This document shows positions 1 to 7,531 of a stretch of 39,602 bases of DNA, in pieces. The position numbers and the translations under genes are program-made. The first letter of the stretch is position 1, and each line of letters begins with the position of its first letter. The notes beneath the pieces were generated by a model, which searched no databases, was not told the origin of the DNA, and worked only from the letters and a program-made list of their open reading frames with translations. Origin of the DNA: Butyrivibrio fibrisolvens 16/4 (GTDB lineage: Bacteria > Bacillota > Clostridia > Lachnospirales > Lachnospiraceae); assembly GCA_000209815.1 (NCBI GenBank), contig FP929036.1, forward strand, positions 1,271,040 through 1,310,641, given 5' to 3'.

Positions 1-25
1 TTAAGACTAGAAAGGAGAGCTGACT

Positions 26-255
26 ATGAAATGCTTATTATGTAAATCAGATACAATGGTTGAAAGTACCACTAGTTATGTAGCTAAGCTGGAGACCTGC
101 TATATTATTATTGAAAATGTACCATGTATGAAATGTACACAGTGCGAGGAGGTTGTTTTTCTGCGTCAGTAATGGAGCGAATTGAAGATATTATTGAGCA
201 AGTGCAGAATGTTGCAAGTAAGATTTTTATCATGGATTATAGACAAGCTGCATAG
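26..255 (+). CDS. YgiT-type zinc-finger protein (MqsA-like antitoxin), frame broken once
   Basis: The N-terminal part has two CxxC pairs (CLLC near residue 3, CMKC near residue 35, with CEEV following), the zinc-binding pattern of YgiT/MqsA antitoxin N-domains. The literal frame stops at 172, but one extra T in the T run at 156-160 continues it to 255 with a normal YgiT ending (VMERIEDIIEQ, then KIFIMDYRQAA), giving 76 residues. A good ribosome site (AAAGGAGAG) lies about 8 bases before the ATG. The family is usually the second gene of a pair with a DUF4258/MqsR-like toxin, which would lie left of the window. Family call is firm; the antitoxin role is inferred. Confidence 0.7.
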
Positions 256-283
256 AGAAAATATATGTATGCATATAGTTAGG

Positions 284-310
284 AAAAAGACAGCATTTGC
301 TGTCTTTTTT
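284..310 (+). terminator. intrinsic terminator after the YgiT-type gene
   Basis: A run of A, GACAGCA, a very short loop, TGCTGTC and six T form a near-perfect 12-bp hairpin with a T tail, 28 bases after the restored stop. The flanking A and T runs make it potentially bidirectional. Confidence 0.8.
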
Positions 311-489
311 AGTGGGGATATATTGTTGGTGCAATGATAAAATGCATAGGTTATAACAATATATTCTTGTCTAAAATGATACAATAGCTTTAGAAAAGAA
401 GTAAAGGACACAAGTAAGGGGACCATCCCTAGCAGGGCCTTCCAGGCCTAGGTCTGCCCGAGCTCCACAGACCACTCGCTGACGCGAGC

Positions 490-524
490 AAGGAAGGATG
501 GAGATCGGCTACGCCGATGGGAAA
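490..524 (+). repeat. dispersed 35-bp palindrome-containing repeat, copy 1
   Basis: This stretch matches 12881-12915 at 33 of 35 positions. It holds GGAAGGATGG followed by the hairpin ATCGGC-loop-GCCGAT and GGGAAA. Both copies sit just upstream of an intrinsic terminator. Confidence 0.7.
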
Positions 525-558
525 GAGGTATTAAATGCATACATCTAGAATTTACAAT

Positions 559-590
559 GCTTTGAGGGCTGCCTTAAAGCTTTGTTTTTT
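559..590 (+). terminator. intrinsic terminator ending the GC-rich element
   Basis: GCTTTGAGG (559-567) pairs with CCTTAAAGC (572-580) around a GCTG loop, with one G-T wobble, followed by TTTGTTTTTT. It would end plus-strand transcripts before the convergent abiE pair. Confidence 0.75.
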
Positions 591-656
591 ATGTACGGAA
601 ACTCGATGAAAGAAACTAAGTTCCAGTGACAAATCTTTCACGAATTTGACGTATGA

Positions 657-1559
657 TTAAAAAATATCTTTTGTAAACTCCATTATAAATGCCTTCACAT
701 CTTGATATGAAATCTCATCAGAAATAAGGTTCCTGGTGGTACGCTCGTAATCATTTTCGTAGAAATCTTTATCACAAAATTCTTTGATTGTGGCAGCTAT
801 ATCTACGCTAGGCTCGGCGGAAGGAGCTACATTATCTTTTATTTTTAATCTATGATTACGAACCTCAGTGACAAGAGATTTGAAATTTTCATCTACTACA
901 ACTTGCTGTCCAAGCTTATAAATATCATATAGATGGCGTGAGTTTCTTGCAGCTTTGTTTTGAATGTAGTAGTCACATAAAGCAAACAGCTTATCAATCA
1001 ATGTTCGCTCTAAAGATTGCACCTGCATAGGAAATGGCAGAAGATTATACTCTTCAATTAATTCAGGTTCCTCATCTTTTAAAGCTTCATAGATATAGTT
1101 TCCTATCATTCTCTCTTCGGTTGGAAAAGCATAAGACATTAGGGCAGTTTCCAGCTTTACATATGTAGTCAAAAAAGGATTATCTACTATGGAGCTATAT
1201 GCAAAATCGTAGTGATTGTAATCTTTATTACTTTCAATAGAATCCCAGTTTGCTATTGTAAATCCAAATTTATCTGCAATGGATTTTAAGATATCGTATT
1301 TAAGATTCTTTCTTCTGCTTTTTCCTAAATGCTCAGTGAATGTGATATCAATATCTTCTGAAAAACGATCTATTACTCCAAAGGCCTTCGAAAGAGAAGT
1401 GCCGCCTTTAAAGCAGATAGGATAATCACATGAAGAGAGCTCCTTGAGGATAATTGTGACATAGTAATCCTTCTCTATGATATCTTGGGCTTGACCCATC
1501 TTTTCTGCAGTAAGGGCGACGATATCGCCAAATAATTCTTTATCATTGTGCAAGTACAT
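657..1559 (-). CDS. abiEii: AbiEii/AbiGii-family nucleotidyltransferase toxin
   Basis: This 300-residue protein shows the AbiEii nucleotidyltransferase signature: GGTSLSKAF near residue 52 followed by RFSEDIDITF near residue 65, supplying the Ser and paired Asp residues that bind metal and nucleotide. An upstream EKDYYVTIILKEL helix is also typical. Family members transfer nucleotides to tRNA or other targets and stop growth, and are blocked by the partner AbiEi (type IV toxin-antitoxin, phage abortive infection). The start overlaps the end of abiEi by 17 bases, indicating translational coupling. Length is normal and the catalytic residues are intact, so it should be active. Substrate is not readable from sequence. 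Confidence 0.9.
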   Translation of the reverse strand: MYLHNDKELFGDIVALTAEKMGQAQDIIEKDYYVTIILKELSSCDYPICFKGGTSLSKAFGVIDRFSEDIDITFTEHLGKSRRKNLKYDILKSIADKFGFTIANWDSIESNKDYNHYDFAYSSIVDNPFLTTYVKLETALMSYAFPTEERMIGNYIYEALKDEEPELIEEYNLLPFPMQVQSLERTLIDKLFALCDYYIQNKAARNSRHLYDIYKLGQQVVVDENFKSLVTEVRNHRLKIKDNVAPSAEPSVDIAATIKEFCDKDFYENDYERTTRNLISDEISYQDVKAFIMEFTKDIF

Positions 1560-2168
1560 TGTCTAACCTCAATTCATAATAAAATTTGAATGCTGTAAGT
1601 GGAAACTTCCTTATATATTCATCCACGTCGCTTCTTTTTATGTTATGTGATTCAATAAATTTCAAAAAGCATTGTCTGGCTTCTTCATAATCATAATCTA
1701 AATATGAGTCTAAATCCGACAATAGATACAGCATTTGTAATATGTAAACATTTTCATCGGTGATGGCTGTAAGTGGTTTTTTACATTAAATTTTCTGTTA
1801 CCAATTATAACATCCCTAGGGGCTGAGTTAGTGTTGTTACTTACTATCTCAACTACATGAGGAACCTGAGTAGAGATACCAATCTGATTTGCAAAGGTAT
1901 TTCCAGTATAGAATCCATCAACCTTTCCATTCTTGACTATAAACCTATATTTGGCAACGGTATCTGCTGTTGGTCCAACTGCTGATTTAAGCCTAGTTTT
2001 CTTTGGAATATAATAAATGCCATTATCATATTTAACAAGCAAACCCTTTTTGCATAGCGTTGATAGTTGCTGGGTAAGGGCTGGTTTTGAAATGGTGCCA
2101 TCATATATATCTGAGAAGAAGATTGGCTCACCTTCTTTATATTTATCTTTTATGTAGTTGTATATCAT
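1543..2168 (-). CDS. abiEi: AbiEi-type winged-helix antitoxin, frame broken once
   Basis: The N-terminal 152 residues contain a winged-helix segment (KPALTQQLSTLCKKGLLVKY, then GIYYIPKK), as in AbiEi antitoxins that repress their own promoter. The literal frame ends near 1710 in an odd tail. Adding one A (minus strand) to the six-base run at 1777-1782 joins it to a second ORF ending at 1543, giving 208 residues with a sensible join (FNVKKPLTAITDENVYILQ), close to the usual AbiEi length. So this is one gene, not two. An AAGGTGG ribosome site precedes the start. It lies directly upstream of and overlaps the toxin gene. Confidence 0.8.
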
Positions 2169-2179
2169 ATCATCACCAC

Positions 2180-2215
2180 CTTAACAATCTGAAAAATATA
2201 ATATAATTCGTTAAG
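2180..2215 (-). promoter_or_regulatory. inverted repeat between the abiE promoter and start (likely AbiEi operator)
   Basis: CTTAAC at 2180-2185 and GTTAAG at 2210-2215 form an inverted repeat with a 24-base spacer, between the predicted transcription start and the abiEi ribosome site. AbiEi family proteins are known to autoregulate by binding inverted repeats in this position. Six-base half-sites are short, so this is suggestive only. Confidence 0.45.
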
Positions 2216-2218
2216 TCT

Positions 2219-2246
2219 ATTTTAGCATGTTATTAGAATATGTCAA
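2219..2246 (-). promoter_or_regulatory. sigma-A-type promoter for the abiE pair
   Basis: Reading the minus strand, TTGACA (2246-2241) is followed after 16 bases by TAAAAT (2224-2219). This is the best-placed promoter for the minus-strand pair that starts at 2168. Confidence 0.7.
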
Positions 2247-2272
2247 AGAAATAATTATTCAGGAGGACAAAA

Positions 2273-2303
2273 TTATGTGTACAGTTAGCTTTTATGCTAT
2301 AAT
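2273..2303 (+). promoter_or_regulatory. extended -10 promoter for the MazG-like/HNH pair
   Basis: TGCTATAAT (2295-2303) is a consensus extended -10 element. The -35 position is poor (ATGTGT region), which an extended -10 tolerates. Predicted transcription would start near 2310, ahead of the TTG start at 2346. The same stretch can also be read as a 27-codon ORF from an ATG at 2275 with a perfect AGGAGG upstream (2261-2266). Both readings are possible. Confidence 0.5.
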
Positions 2304-2345
2304 TTTACTAGCGTTTTGCTCAATAAATACACAGGGGAAAACATA

Positions 2346-2645
2346 TTGGGAAAATTAGTAAGGGACAAAATTCCTCAGATAATTAAGGACGATGGGAAGC
2401 GCCCAATAATTAGGACTTTATCCACTGAGGAATACTTAAAGGAATTAGATATAAAACTTAATGAGGAAGTGGCAGAATACCAGGCGGACAAATCAATAGA
2501 GGAGATGGCCGATGTACTAGAGGTACTAAATGCTATATGTGTAGCTAGAGGCTATTCTTTAGAGGAGCTAGAAAAGGTTCGTAAAGAGAAGTGCGACGCT
2601 AGAGGAGCTTTTAAAGATCGTATCTATTGGGAGGGTAATCGCTGA
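2346..2645 (+). CDS. MazG-superfamily nucleotide pyrophosphohydrolase-like protein
   Basis: About 99 residues, beginning with KLVRDKIPQII, the hallmark start of small phosphoribosyl-ATP-pyrophosphohydrolase-like proteins, followed by the metal-binding EEVAEY and EEMADVLEV helices (ExxE plus ExxxD). These hydrolyse nucleoside triphosphates to monophosphate plus pyrophosphate. I chose the TTG at 2346 because GGGGAAAA lies 7 bases upstream and the family motif starts right after it; an in-frame TTG at 2316 would add an untypical head. The stop overlaps the next start (TGATG), so the two are translationally coupled. Pairing with a nuclease suggests a nucleotide-sensing or defence role, which is inference. 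Confidence 0.75.
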   Translation: MGKLVRDKIPQIIKDDGKRPIIRTLSTEEYLKELDIKLNEEVAEYQADKSIEEMADVLEVLNAICVARGYSLEELEKVRKEKCDARGAFKDRIYWEGNR

Positions 2646-3754
2646 TGGTTCTGCCTTATTCTGATGAACTTCATATAGAATATCTTAGTAGACTTTTTGA
2701 TAATACTAGCGAATGCTACAAATTCTTTTGGTTCAAAGCGATTCTTGAAAAGGTAATTGCTGGCACCAACGAAATATCATTTGAAGAGCTTGTAGATGAT
2801 ATGATTGCTAATGCTTGGTATATGGTTACAGAGTACTGTCTGAACCTAGGACCCAAGGATACTCTGGAGGATGTTGTAAAGCTCATCCAAAAGAAAAATC
2901 CTAGCTTTAAATCCAGCATCAAAAAGTCCGACCTTATAGCGTATCTATCAGAAACAAAAGATAAAGAAATCATTTCAAAGAAGAGGACATTGATACTCAA
3001 TGTACCTTATCGCCTTCAGGCTCCTTTTATGCCAGGAATAAAAGGTAAGGCCTGGGATGTTCCAAAAGATAATCTTGTGGAAAATATTAATAATCACAGT
3101 CATATTATGTATTACTTCTTGGGGCTTAATGGCCTGTCATCGCGAATCATTGTGAGGGATGACTGGGCTAATTATTTCGTGAAAAATCAAGAGATAATAC
3201 GAGGCTGGCTGGAGTACAATATGATTCTCTATCTGCAAAGAAGAAATCCAAACGTGCCTGGCATAGCGGACAAACTATATCCACCACAGGAAAGAAAACT
3301 GGATGATGTTAAGAAATACTGGAAGCTGATTTTGACGGTTTCCCCAGAGCCAGTGAAGGAGATTTATGGCGAGACCATTCTTACTGCGAAGGATATTTCT
3401 ATAGATCATTTTGTGCCTTGGTCGTATGTGGCGCATGATGAGATGTGGAACCTAAATCCTACCACGAAAAGCATCAACAGTTCGAAGAGCAATAATTTGC
3501 CAGACTGGAACACATATTTTAAACGCCTGGCAATGCTAGAGTATCAGTCATACAGAATGATGCGCGAGTATGATGTGGTGCATAAAGAGTTTGAGAAATG
3601 CGCAAAGAAACATTTCAATGATGACAGATTAAGATATCGTATATACGAATCTGATATTGAATACGAACGATTTGAAAAGGAACTGGAGGCTGTGATACTT
3701 CCGGTTTATAAGTCTGCTCAGAACTGCGGGTTTGAGGAGTGGAGGTATATATAA
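2645..3754 (+). CDS. HNH endonuclease domain protein
   Basis: A 369-residue protein with an HNH core near residues 255-285: SIDHFVPWSYVAHDEMWNL, then PTTKSINSSKSNNLP. This gives the His/Asn/His-type metal site and the usual N-terminal DH pair. The 250-residue N-terminal half is helical and unfamiliar, perhaps a targeting or sensing domain. It is coupled to the MazG-like gene by a one-base stop/start overlap. HNH proteins of this kind cut DNA in restriction or toxin settings; the target cannot be read from the sequence. Confidence 0.75.
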   Translation: MVLPYSDELHIEYLSRLFDNTSECYKFFWFKAILEKVIAGTNEISFEELVDDMIANAWYMVTEYCLNLGPKDTLEDVVKLIQKKNPSFKSSIKKSDLIAYLSETKDKEIISKKRTLILNVPYRLQAPFMPGIKGKAWDVPKDNLVENINNHSHIMYYFLGLNGLSSRIIVRDDWANYFVKNQEIIRGWLEYNMILYLQRRNPNVPGIADKLYPPQERKLDDVKKYWKLILTVSPEPVKEIYGETILTAKDISIDHFVPWSYVAHDEMWNLNPTTKSINSSKSNNLPDWNTYFKRLAMLEYQSYRMMREYDVVHKEFEKCAKKHFNDDRLRYRIYESDIEYERFEKELEAVILPVYKSAQNCGFEEWRYI

Positions 3755-3776
3755 GTGAGGAAGGTATAGAGACGAA

Positions 3777-4118
3777 ATGACCGGCGAAAACAATAAGACA
3801 AAATTGGAAGTTGATGAGATTAAGGAAAAATCAAAAGGTATACCATCAGTAACAATTAATGGTGAATACTATGGATATTTGGATTCCTGTAAAGAATGTC
3901 AAAATGAAATTTTAATCAAAACAAATGATGGTAGATATGGAAATTTAGGACCATTTTACTGCCCTGTATGTTCTGCACACTATTATGCAACTATAGATGA
4001 CAATAATCCTGAACTTTCATTGTATGTAGCGAGTTACGGTGAACAACCAGCATCACTGTTGGATTGCGAAGGAAGAAAACGCTCGGAGGAAATTCCTCTT
4101 TTGTATAGAGAGATATAG
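3777..4118 (+). CDS. hypothetical protein with two CxxC pairs
   Basis: 113 residues; not recognised. CKEC (near residue 38) and CPVC (near residue 62) probably bind one zinc ion as a rubredoxin-like knuckle pair. The first 30 residues are charged. A GGAAGG ribosome site precedes the ATG, 22 bases after the HNH gene, so it may be the third gene of that operon. No function can be assigned. Confidence 0.55.
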   Translation: MTGENNKTKLEVDEIKEKSKGIPSVTINGEYYGYLDSCKECQNEILIKTNDGRYGNLGPFYCPVCSAHYYATIDDNNPELSLYVASYGEQPASLLDCEGRKRSEEIPLLYREI

Positions 4119-4345
4119 TATTGGAACGCGCAGATGATTTTAAGAAATATCAGGGATGCTTTTCGAATGGAGATAGACAATACGGGAAATGCATTTGTAT
4201 TAAAGTACGACAAAGAAAAATTAAAACTATAAAAACTATAAAAACTGGCTCATTAAAAAACAATAAATCTAATCAAAAAAGGGTGAGTATCTAAGTTATT
4301 TTGATTTATTAAAATATGTAAAATAAGAATATTGATGACACCTAT
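4119..4345 (+). other. AT-rich spacer with a 32-codon ORF and a short tandem repeat
   Basis: A possible 32-residue ORF (4134-4232) has no clear ribosome site and may be a gene remnant. AAAACTAT is repeated about three times around 4224-4250. Nothing else is visible. Confidence 0.3.
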
Positions 4346-4687
4346 ATGATTTTTGAAAAGAATGTTGATATTATTAGTCGAATTCCTACTTTTAAAATTT
4401 ATATGAATGGAATATTAATAAAGGAGGAACGTCCTGTTTTTCCATATTTAATGTTGGGAACTGAGTTTGATACATTATCTGTTAATGTGAAATCAAGAGA
4501 GTACACATTGAATTTAGCTAGGTCAAGATTTGATGATGAATCTAGAGTGAAGATGTGGTGTGACATTTTGAGGATGATTTATGAGGATATAAAAGAAAAT
4601 CTAAATGGAGATGAGGATGCAATAATCAATTTTGCAATCAATCTTTATTCTGATACAAATTCCGAGGAATTAATTGAATCAAAGTAA
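4346..4687 (+). pseudogene. probable 3' remnant of an Hsp90-like ATPase gene
   Basis: 113 residues. The stretch FKIYMNGILIKEERPVFPY followed by INV-like NVKSREYTLNLARSRFD resembles the middle region of Hsp90/HtpG-like proteins, where a beta strand is followed by the Asn-Leu-Ala-Arg-x-Arg element. No GHKL ATP-binding domain is present upstream. The ATG has no ribosome site, and the open frame extends a few codons upstream to a stop at 4319, still looking coding. I read this as the tail of a truncated gene. The Hsp90 link is from motif shape only and is uncertain. Confidence 0.4.
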
Positions 4688-4703
4688 CAATTTGGATAGT
4701 TTA

Positions 4704-4733
4704 AGGGTGTAGTCAATATGCTACATCCTTTTT
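4704..4733 (+). terminator. intrinsic terminator
   Basis: GGGTGTAG (4705-4712) pairs with CTACATCC (4721-4728), one G-T wobble, loop of 8, followed by TTTTT. It separates the remnant from the membrane-protein operon. Confidence 0.8.
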
Positions 4734-4757
4734 ATATGAAAATATTTGTGGATAATT

Positions 4758-4815
4758 AATACTACAAAATATATATTGCTAATACTACAAATATGTGTTA
4801 TATATAATACTATAA
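4758..4815 (+). promoter_or_regulatory. promoter with three direct repeats ahead of the HTH/membrane-protein operon
   Basis: AATACTACAAA occurs at 4758-4768 and 4781-4791, and a variant AATACTATAA at 4806-4815, spaced 23-25 bases, about two helix turns. TTGCTA (4776-4781) and TATATA (4799-4804) with a 17-base spacer form a likely promoter lying among the repeats. Such repeats next to a gene for an HTH protein suggest autoregulation by that protein. Confidence 0.55.
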
Positions 4816-4827
4816 GGAGATAAAAGT

Positions 4828-5301
4828 ATGAATACTTATAGTGTAAAAGAAATTTCAGAGATGCTTGGAACAAATCCAGAAACTGTTAGAAGGTGGATAA
4901 GGGAAGGAAAATTAGAAGCTACTCAGGAATCTAGAAAAGATGGAAATACTGTATCTGAAGCTAATCTTCAGAAGTTTTTGGAATCTACTCCAAAGTACGC
5001 CGGATTAATTGCTGGAGGAGCATTAGCAATGGGAGTACCTATTGTTGGTGCTGCATTAGCAGTACTTGGGGGTGTTGCAGTTGGTGCAAGTAGTAAGAAA
5101 ATGAAACAACTTCAAGATAATGTTTCTTCTGAAAATATAATTTCATATTTGAATGAAGAAATAGAGAAGCATCAAGTTGCAATAGAGGAAAAAAAGAAAA
5201 ATATCAAAAAAATAGAAATGGAAATAAAGAAAGAAGAGGCTGAAATTAGCAACTTAAAGAAGACACTATTTGCACTTAAAAGTAGTATCAATAATAAATA
5301 A
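4828..5301 (+). CDS. HTH (MerR/excisionase-type) protein with glycine-rich membrane segment and coiled coil
   Basis: 157 residues. Residues 1-52 form a helix-turn-helix of the MerR/HTH_17 type (YSVKEISEMLGTNPETVRRW, then IREGKLEA). Residues 56-88 are a hydrophobic Gly/Ala-rich stretch with GxxxG spacing (LIAGGALAMGVPIVGA), probably membrane-spanning, followed by a Lys/Glu coiled coil to the end. A DNA-binding head on a membrane anchor is unusual; it could be a membrane-tethered regulator or the HTH may be used for protein contact. AAGGAG precedes the ATG. It heads a five-gene cluster with the same membrane-plus-coil design. Confidence 0.7.
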   Translation: MNTYSVKEISEMLGTNPETVRRWIREGKLEATQESRKDGNTVSEANLQKFLESTPKYAGLIAGGALAMGVPIVGAALAVLGGVAVGASSKKMKQLQDNVSSENIISYLNEEIEKHQVAIEEKKKNIKKIEMEIKKEEAEISNLKKTLFALKSSINNK

Positions 5302-5315
5302 GGAGTTAATTAGGA

Positions 5316-5873
5316 ATGGAAAAGAAAAAGGATATTACATTTAAAAATTTGGAGTCATTACAATATGTCGTAAACGTTGTGAATGAAGCATCTGAAGCAT
5401 TGAACGATACGAAAAGAACTATTAGAGAAAGCTCAATTCCTGATGTGCTATTTGGAGCTTTAGGTGCAAGTGTAGGCGGAGTCACTTCCTTTATTGCATT
5501 ATATGGATTGGGGACAGTAGGATTATCCGCAGCAGGGATTACGTCTGGACTAGCAACTGCAGGTGCAGTAGTTGGTGGTGGAATGGCTGCAGGTATTTTT
5601 GTTTTGGCAGTACCAATAGCAGGATTAGCTGTTGCAGGTGTTGGCCTTTCATCACATTTAAAGAATAAGCAATTAAACCAAGAAAAGGAACGATTGTATA
5701 AGGAGGCATTACAGAAACAGGCGGCTATAATAAAGGCTTTAGAAGAAGAGGTAGACGCATCTAAGGAGCGAATTGATTATTTAAATAGTCTAAATATTTT
5801 ATTGAGACAGGCAATTAAAGATTTACAAAAGGATTTGAGATATGAGGTAATTGTGTATGGGGAAGATAATTAA
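5316..5873 (+). CDS. small Gly/Ala-rich membrane protein with C-terminal coiled coil
   Basis: 185 residues; no family recognised. Residues about 45-112 hold two hydrophobic Gly/Ala-rich segments (e.g. GALGASVGGVTSFIALYG and AVVGGGMAAGIFVLAVP) with glycine-zipper spacing, suited to helix packing in a membrane. Residues 115-175 form a Lys/Glu/Gln coiled coil. It starts 14 bases after the previous gene with AAGGAG upstream, so it is in the same operon. Glycine-zipper proteins often oligomerise or form pores; that role is inference only. Confidence 0.65.
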   Translation: MEKKKDITFKNLESLQYVVNVVNEASEALNDTKRTIRESSIPDVLFGALGASVGGVTSFIALYGLGTVGLSAAGITSGLATAGAVVGGGMAAGIFVLAVPIAGLAVAGVGLSSHLKNKQLNQEKERLYKEALQKQAAIIKALEEEVDASKERIDYLNSLNILLRQAIKDLQKDLRYEVIVYGEDN

Positions 5874-6137
5874 TAATTGTGTAGATATATTAAAGAAAGT
5901 GCCTTGGAAATGGGTTGTTCCTACAGCAGTTATAAGCGCTATTGCAGGAGGCAGTGCGGTAGCAGAAAAAAAGACAAGGAGCAACATGAGAAAGACCTAT
6001 TAACTGCTAAGGCAATCCAAAAGGAGTCAGCTGTAAATGATGCACTTACAGCAGAGAATCATTATTTGAATGATTTAAATGAAATATTGAAAGAAGAACT
6101 GATTAATAGAGTATCTGGGGATGATGAAAATGAGTAA
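5857..6137 (+). CDS. small single-pass membrane protein, frame broken once
   Basis: Translation from the ATG at 5857 (overlapping the previous gene's end by 17 bases) gives VDILKKVPWKWVVPTAVISA, a basic stretch followed by a membrane helix ending AGGSAVAEKK. That frame is lost after the seven-A run at 5966-5972. One more A joins it to the frame ending at 6137 (KDKEQHEKDLL onward, a charged helix), for 93 residues. The same membrane-then-coil layout as its neighbours supports the restored version. The longer literal ORF starting at 5877 has a nonsensical Cys/Arg-rich head. Function unknown. Confidence 0.6.
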
Positions 6138-7491
6138 GTACCATTATTCAGAGTTAGAAAAGCAGATTAATAAGGTATTGGCTTATAATTCAGAAAAAGC
6201 GAGCGATATATGTACTATTGATTTGGCTAGAACAGATAAGAATATCAAGGAATCAGAACTGTTGCTTGCTTCTTTGGGGTATCGTATTCCTGAAAAAGTA
6301 TCAAAAGTTGATAAAAAACATAAGCCAGTTTTAGTTGTTAAGTCTTGGGAAAGTCTTTGTGTAGAAGCAGAGAAAGCGATTTCTGGAGAAGTAGCACTTG
6401 AAGATTTATTTACAGAATCGGAATTAAAAGAGAACAGGGCTGAACTTAAGAAGATTAATGATGAGTTTAAATTTATATATAAACTAGATAAATATGATAT
6501 TTCAATTTGTGCTGTTGCTGCTTTGGTAGGAGCATTAATTGATATTGTCCTAGTTGGGATTCCACAAAAAGGGTATGATGGTATCAAAGGTGGAACATTA
6601 TCAAACTATATAAGAGATTATTTCGAGAAGCAGTATCCTGATGAGGATATGCAAAAATTAGCAAATAGTAAAATAAGCAAAGTGCCTTATGATGCACAAG
6701 ATAATCGTAATACAACTATTAACGTTGAAGGTTTATCTGCATATTATCATAGAATAGTGTCATTAGGTCATGATCCATTATTGGGGTTTGTATTTGGTGT
6801 TTTAGATATATTAAATGGTACTATGACAACAATAGATAAAAACGGAAAATTTGTTTCTCAATTAATGGAAAACTATGCTGATAGAACTGAGATAGACATA
6901 GTAAAAGCACTAATTAAACAGATAAATCATCTAAAGTCAGATATAAATACATCTATGGGATTACCTGCACCGTTAATGTCGTTGTTTAATCTCCTTCAAT
7001 TGGGAAGTATTGGAGAATATGAACAAACAATTGCTGATATAGTGCAGGGAATGTACGCAGAGGGATACGATTTTATTCATTTTTGTAGTATGTCGGTGCC
7101 GGTAATGATTACTGAGCTGATAATAAGAATTGGATATTCATTAAAAAGAATAAAAGAAGGATATAGTGTAAAAGAGTCAATTCCTTTTTCAGGGAACAAC
7201 AATAAGCATCCTAAGTTAGGTACGATGTTATTTATTGGTCATGCTGGTTGTTCGGCGATTAATGCTGGAAAAGTGTATTTTACTAAGAATCCTATGGCTA
7301 TAAATTATCCTCAGTGGATAGCATTCGCTAAGTATTCTTATACAGAATTACGATGGGGGCTCATTCAAAAGCCTGCAATAAAAAAAGCATATATTGATGG
7401 CCGAATAAATGAGGAATTAGATGACGTATTTAAATCAATAGATGAATCATTTGATAGTCTTTCAGAAGATTACATTGTTGTATTTGAATAA
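6130..7491 (+). CDS. unknown 453-residue protein with hydrophobic segments
   Basis: Not recognised. Start chosen at 6130 (after GGGG 9 bases upstream; ATGs at 6121 and 6124 are also in frame), overlapping the previous stop. The first 120 residues are charged and helical. Hydrophobic stretches occur near residues 125-145 (AVAALVGALIDIVLVG), 215-230 (LGFVFGVLDILNG) and 325-345 (VPVMITELIIRIGY). A conserved-looking GHDPLLGFVFG motif and a late GHAGCSAINAGK stretch stand out. It is the largest product of the membrane-protein operon and a candidate effector or membrane-remodelling component. No catalytic motif is evident. Confidence 0.65.
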   Translation: MSKYHYSELEKQINKVLAYNSEKASDICTIDLARTDKNIKESELLLASLGYRIPEKVSKVDKKHKPVLVVKSWESLCVEAEKAISGEVALEDLFTESELKENRAELKKINDEFKFIYKLDKYDISICAVAALVGALIDIVLVGIPQKGYDGIKGGTLSNYIRDYFEKQYPDEDMQKLANSKISKVPYDAQDNRNTTINVEGLSAYYHRIVSLGHDPLLGFVFGVLDILNGTMTTIDKNGKFVSQLMENYADRTEIDIVKALIKQINHLKSDINTSMGLPAPLMSLFNLLQLGSIGEYEQTIADIVQGMYAEGYDFIHFCSMSVPVMITELIIRIGYSLKRIKEGYSVKESIPFSGNNNKHPKLGTMLFIGHAGCSAINAGKVYFTKNPMAINYPQWIAFAKYSYTELRWGLIQKPAIKKAYIDGRINEELDDVFKSIDESFDSLSEDYIVVFE

Positions 7492-7531
7492 ATATGTTGT
7501 ACGTGTAATATATTTGTATGGGAGGTTAACT

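Larger units (their letters stand above)
419..590 (+). ncRNA. candidate structured RNA (GC-rich, multi-hairpin, terminator-ended)
   Basis: A GC-rich patch in AT-rich DNA. CCATCC (423-428) can pair with GGATGG (496-501), enclosing three hairpins: GGCCT/AGGCC (436-448), GGTCTG/CAGACC (451-473) and CTCGC/GCGAG (475-488). A fourth hairpin ATCGGC/GCCGAT (504-518) follows, then an intrinsic terminator (559-590). No start codon with a useful ORF covers it. The layout fits a small RNA or a structured leader cut short by a terminator. I recognise no named RNA family. A weak -10-like TACAAT lies at 380-385 without a good -35. A mobile palindromic repeat is the main alternative, since the 3' part recurs at 12881. 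Confidence 0.4.

Noticed and set aside
601-656. terminator for the minus-strand abiE pair
   Set aside because: Only a weak 5-bp CAAAT/ATTTG hairpin near 631-648 without a T tail on the minus strand.
1543-2168. two separate small genes upstream of abiEii
   Set aside because: One base at an A run joins them into a normal-length AbiEi protein with a smooth sequence across the join.
5877-6137. Cys/Arg-rich 86-residue protein as read from the literal frame
   Set aside because: Its head is the wrong frame; the overlapping frame from 5857 gives a basic stretch plus membrane helix like its neighbours.
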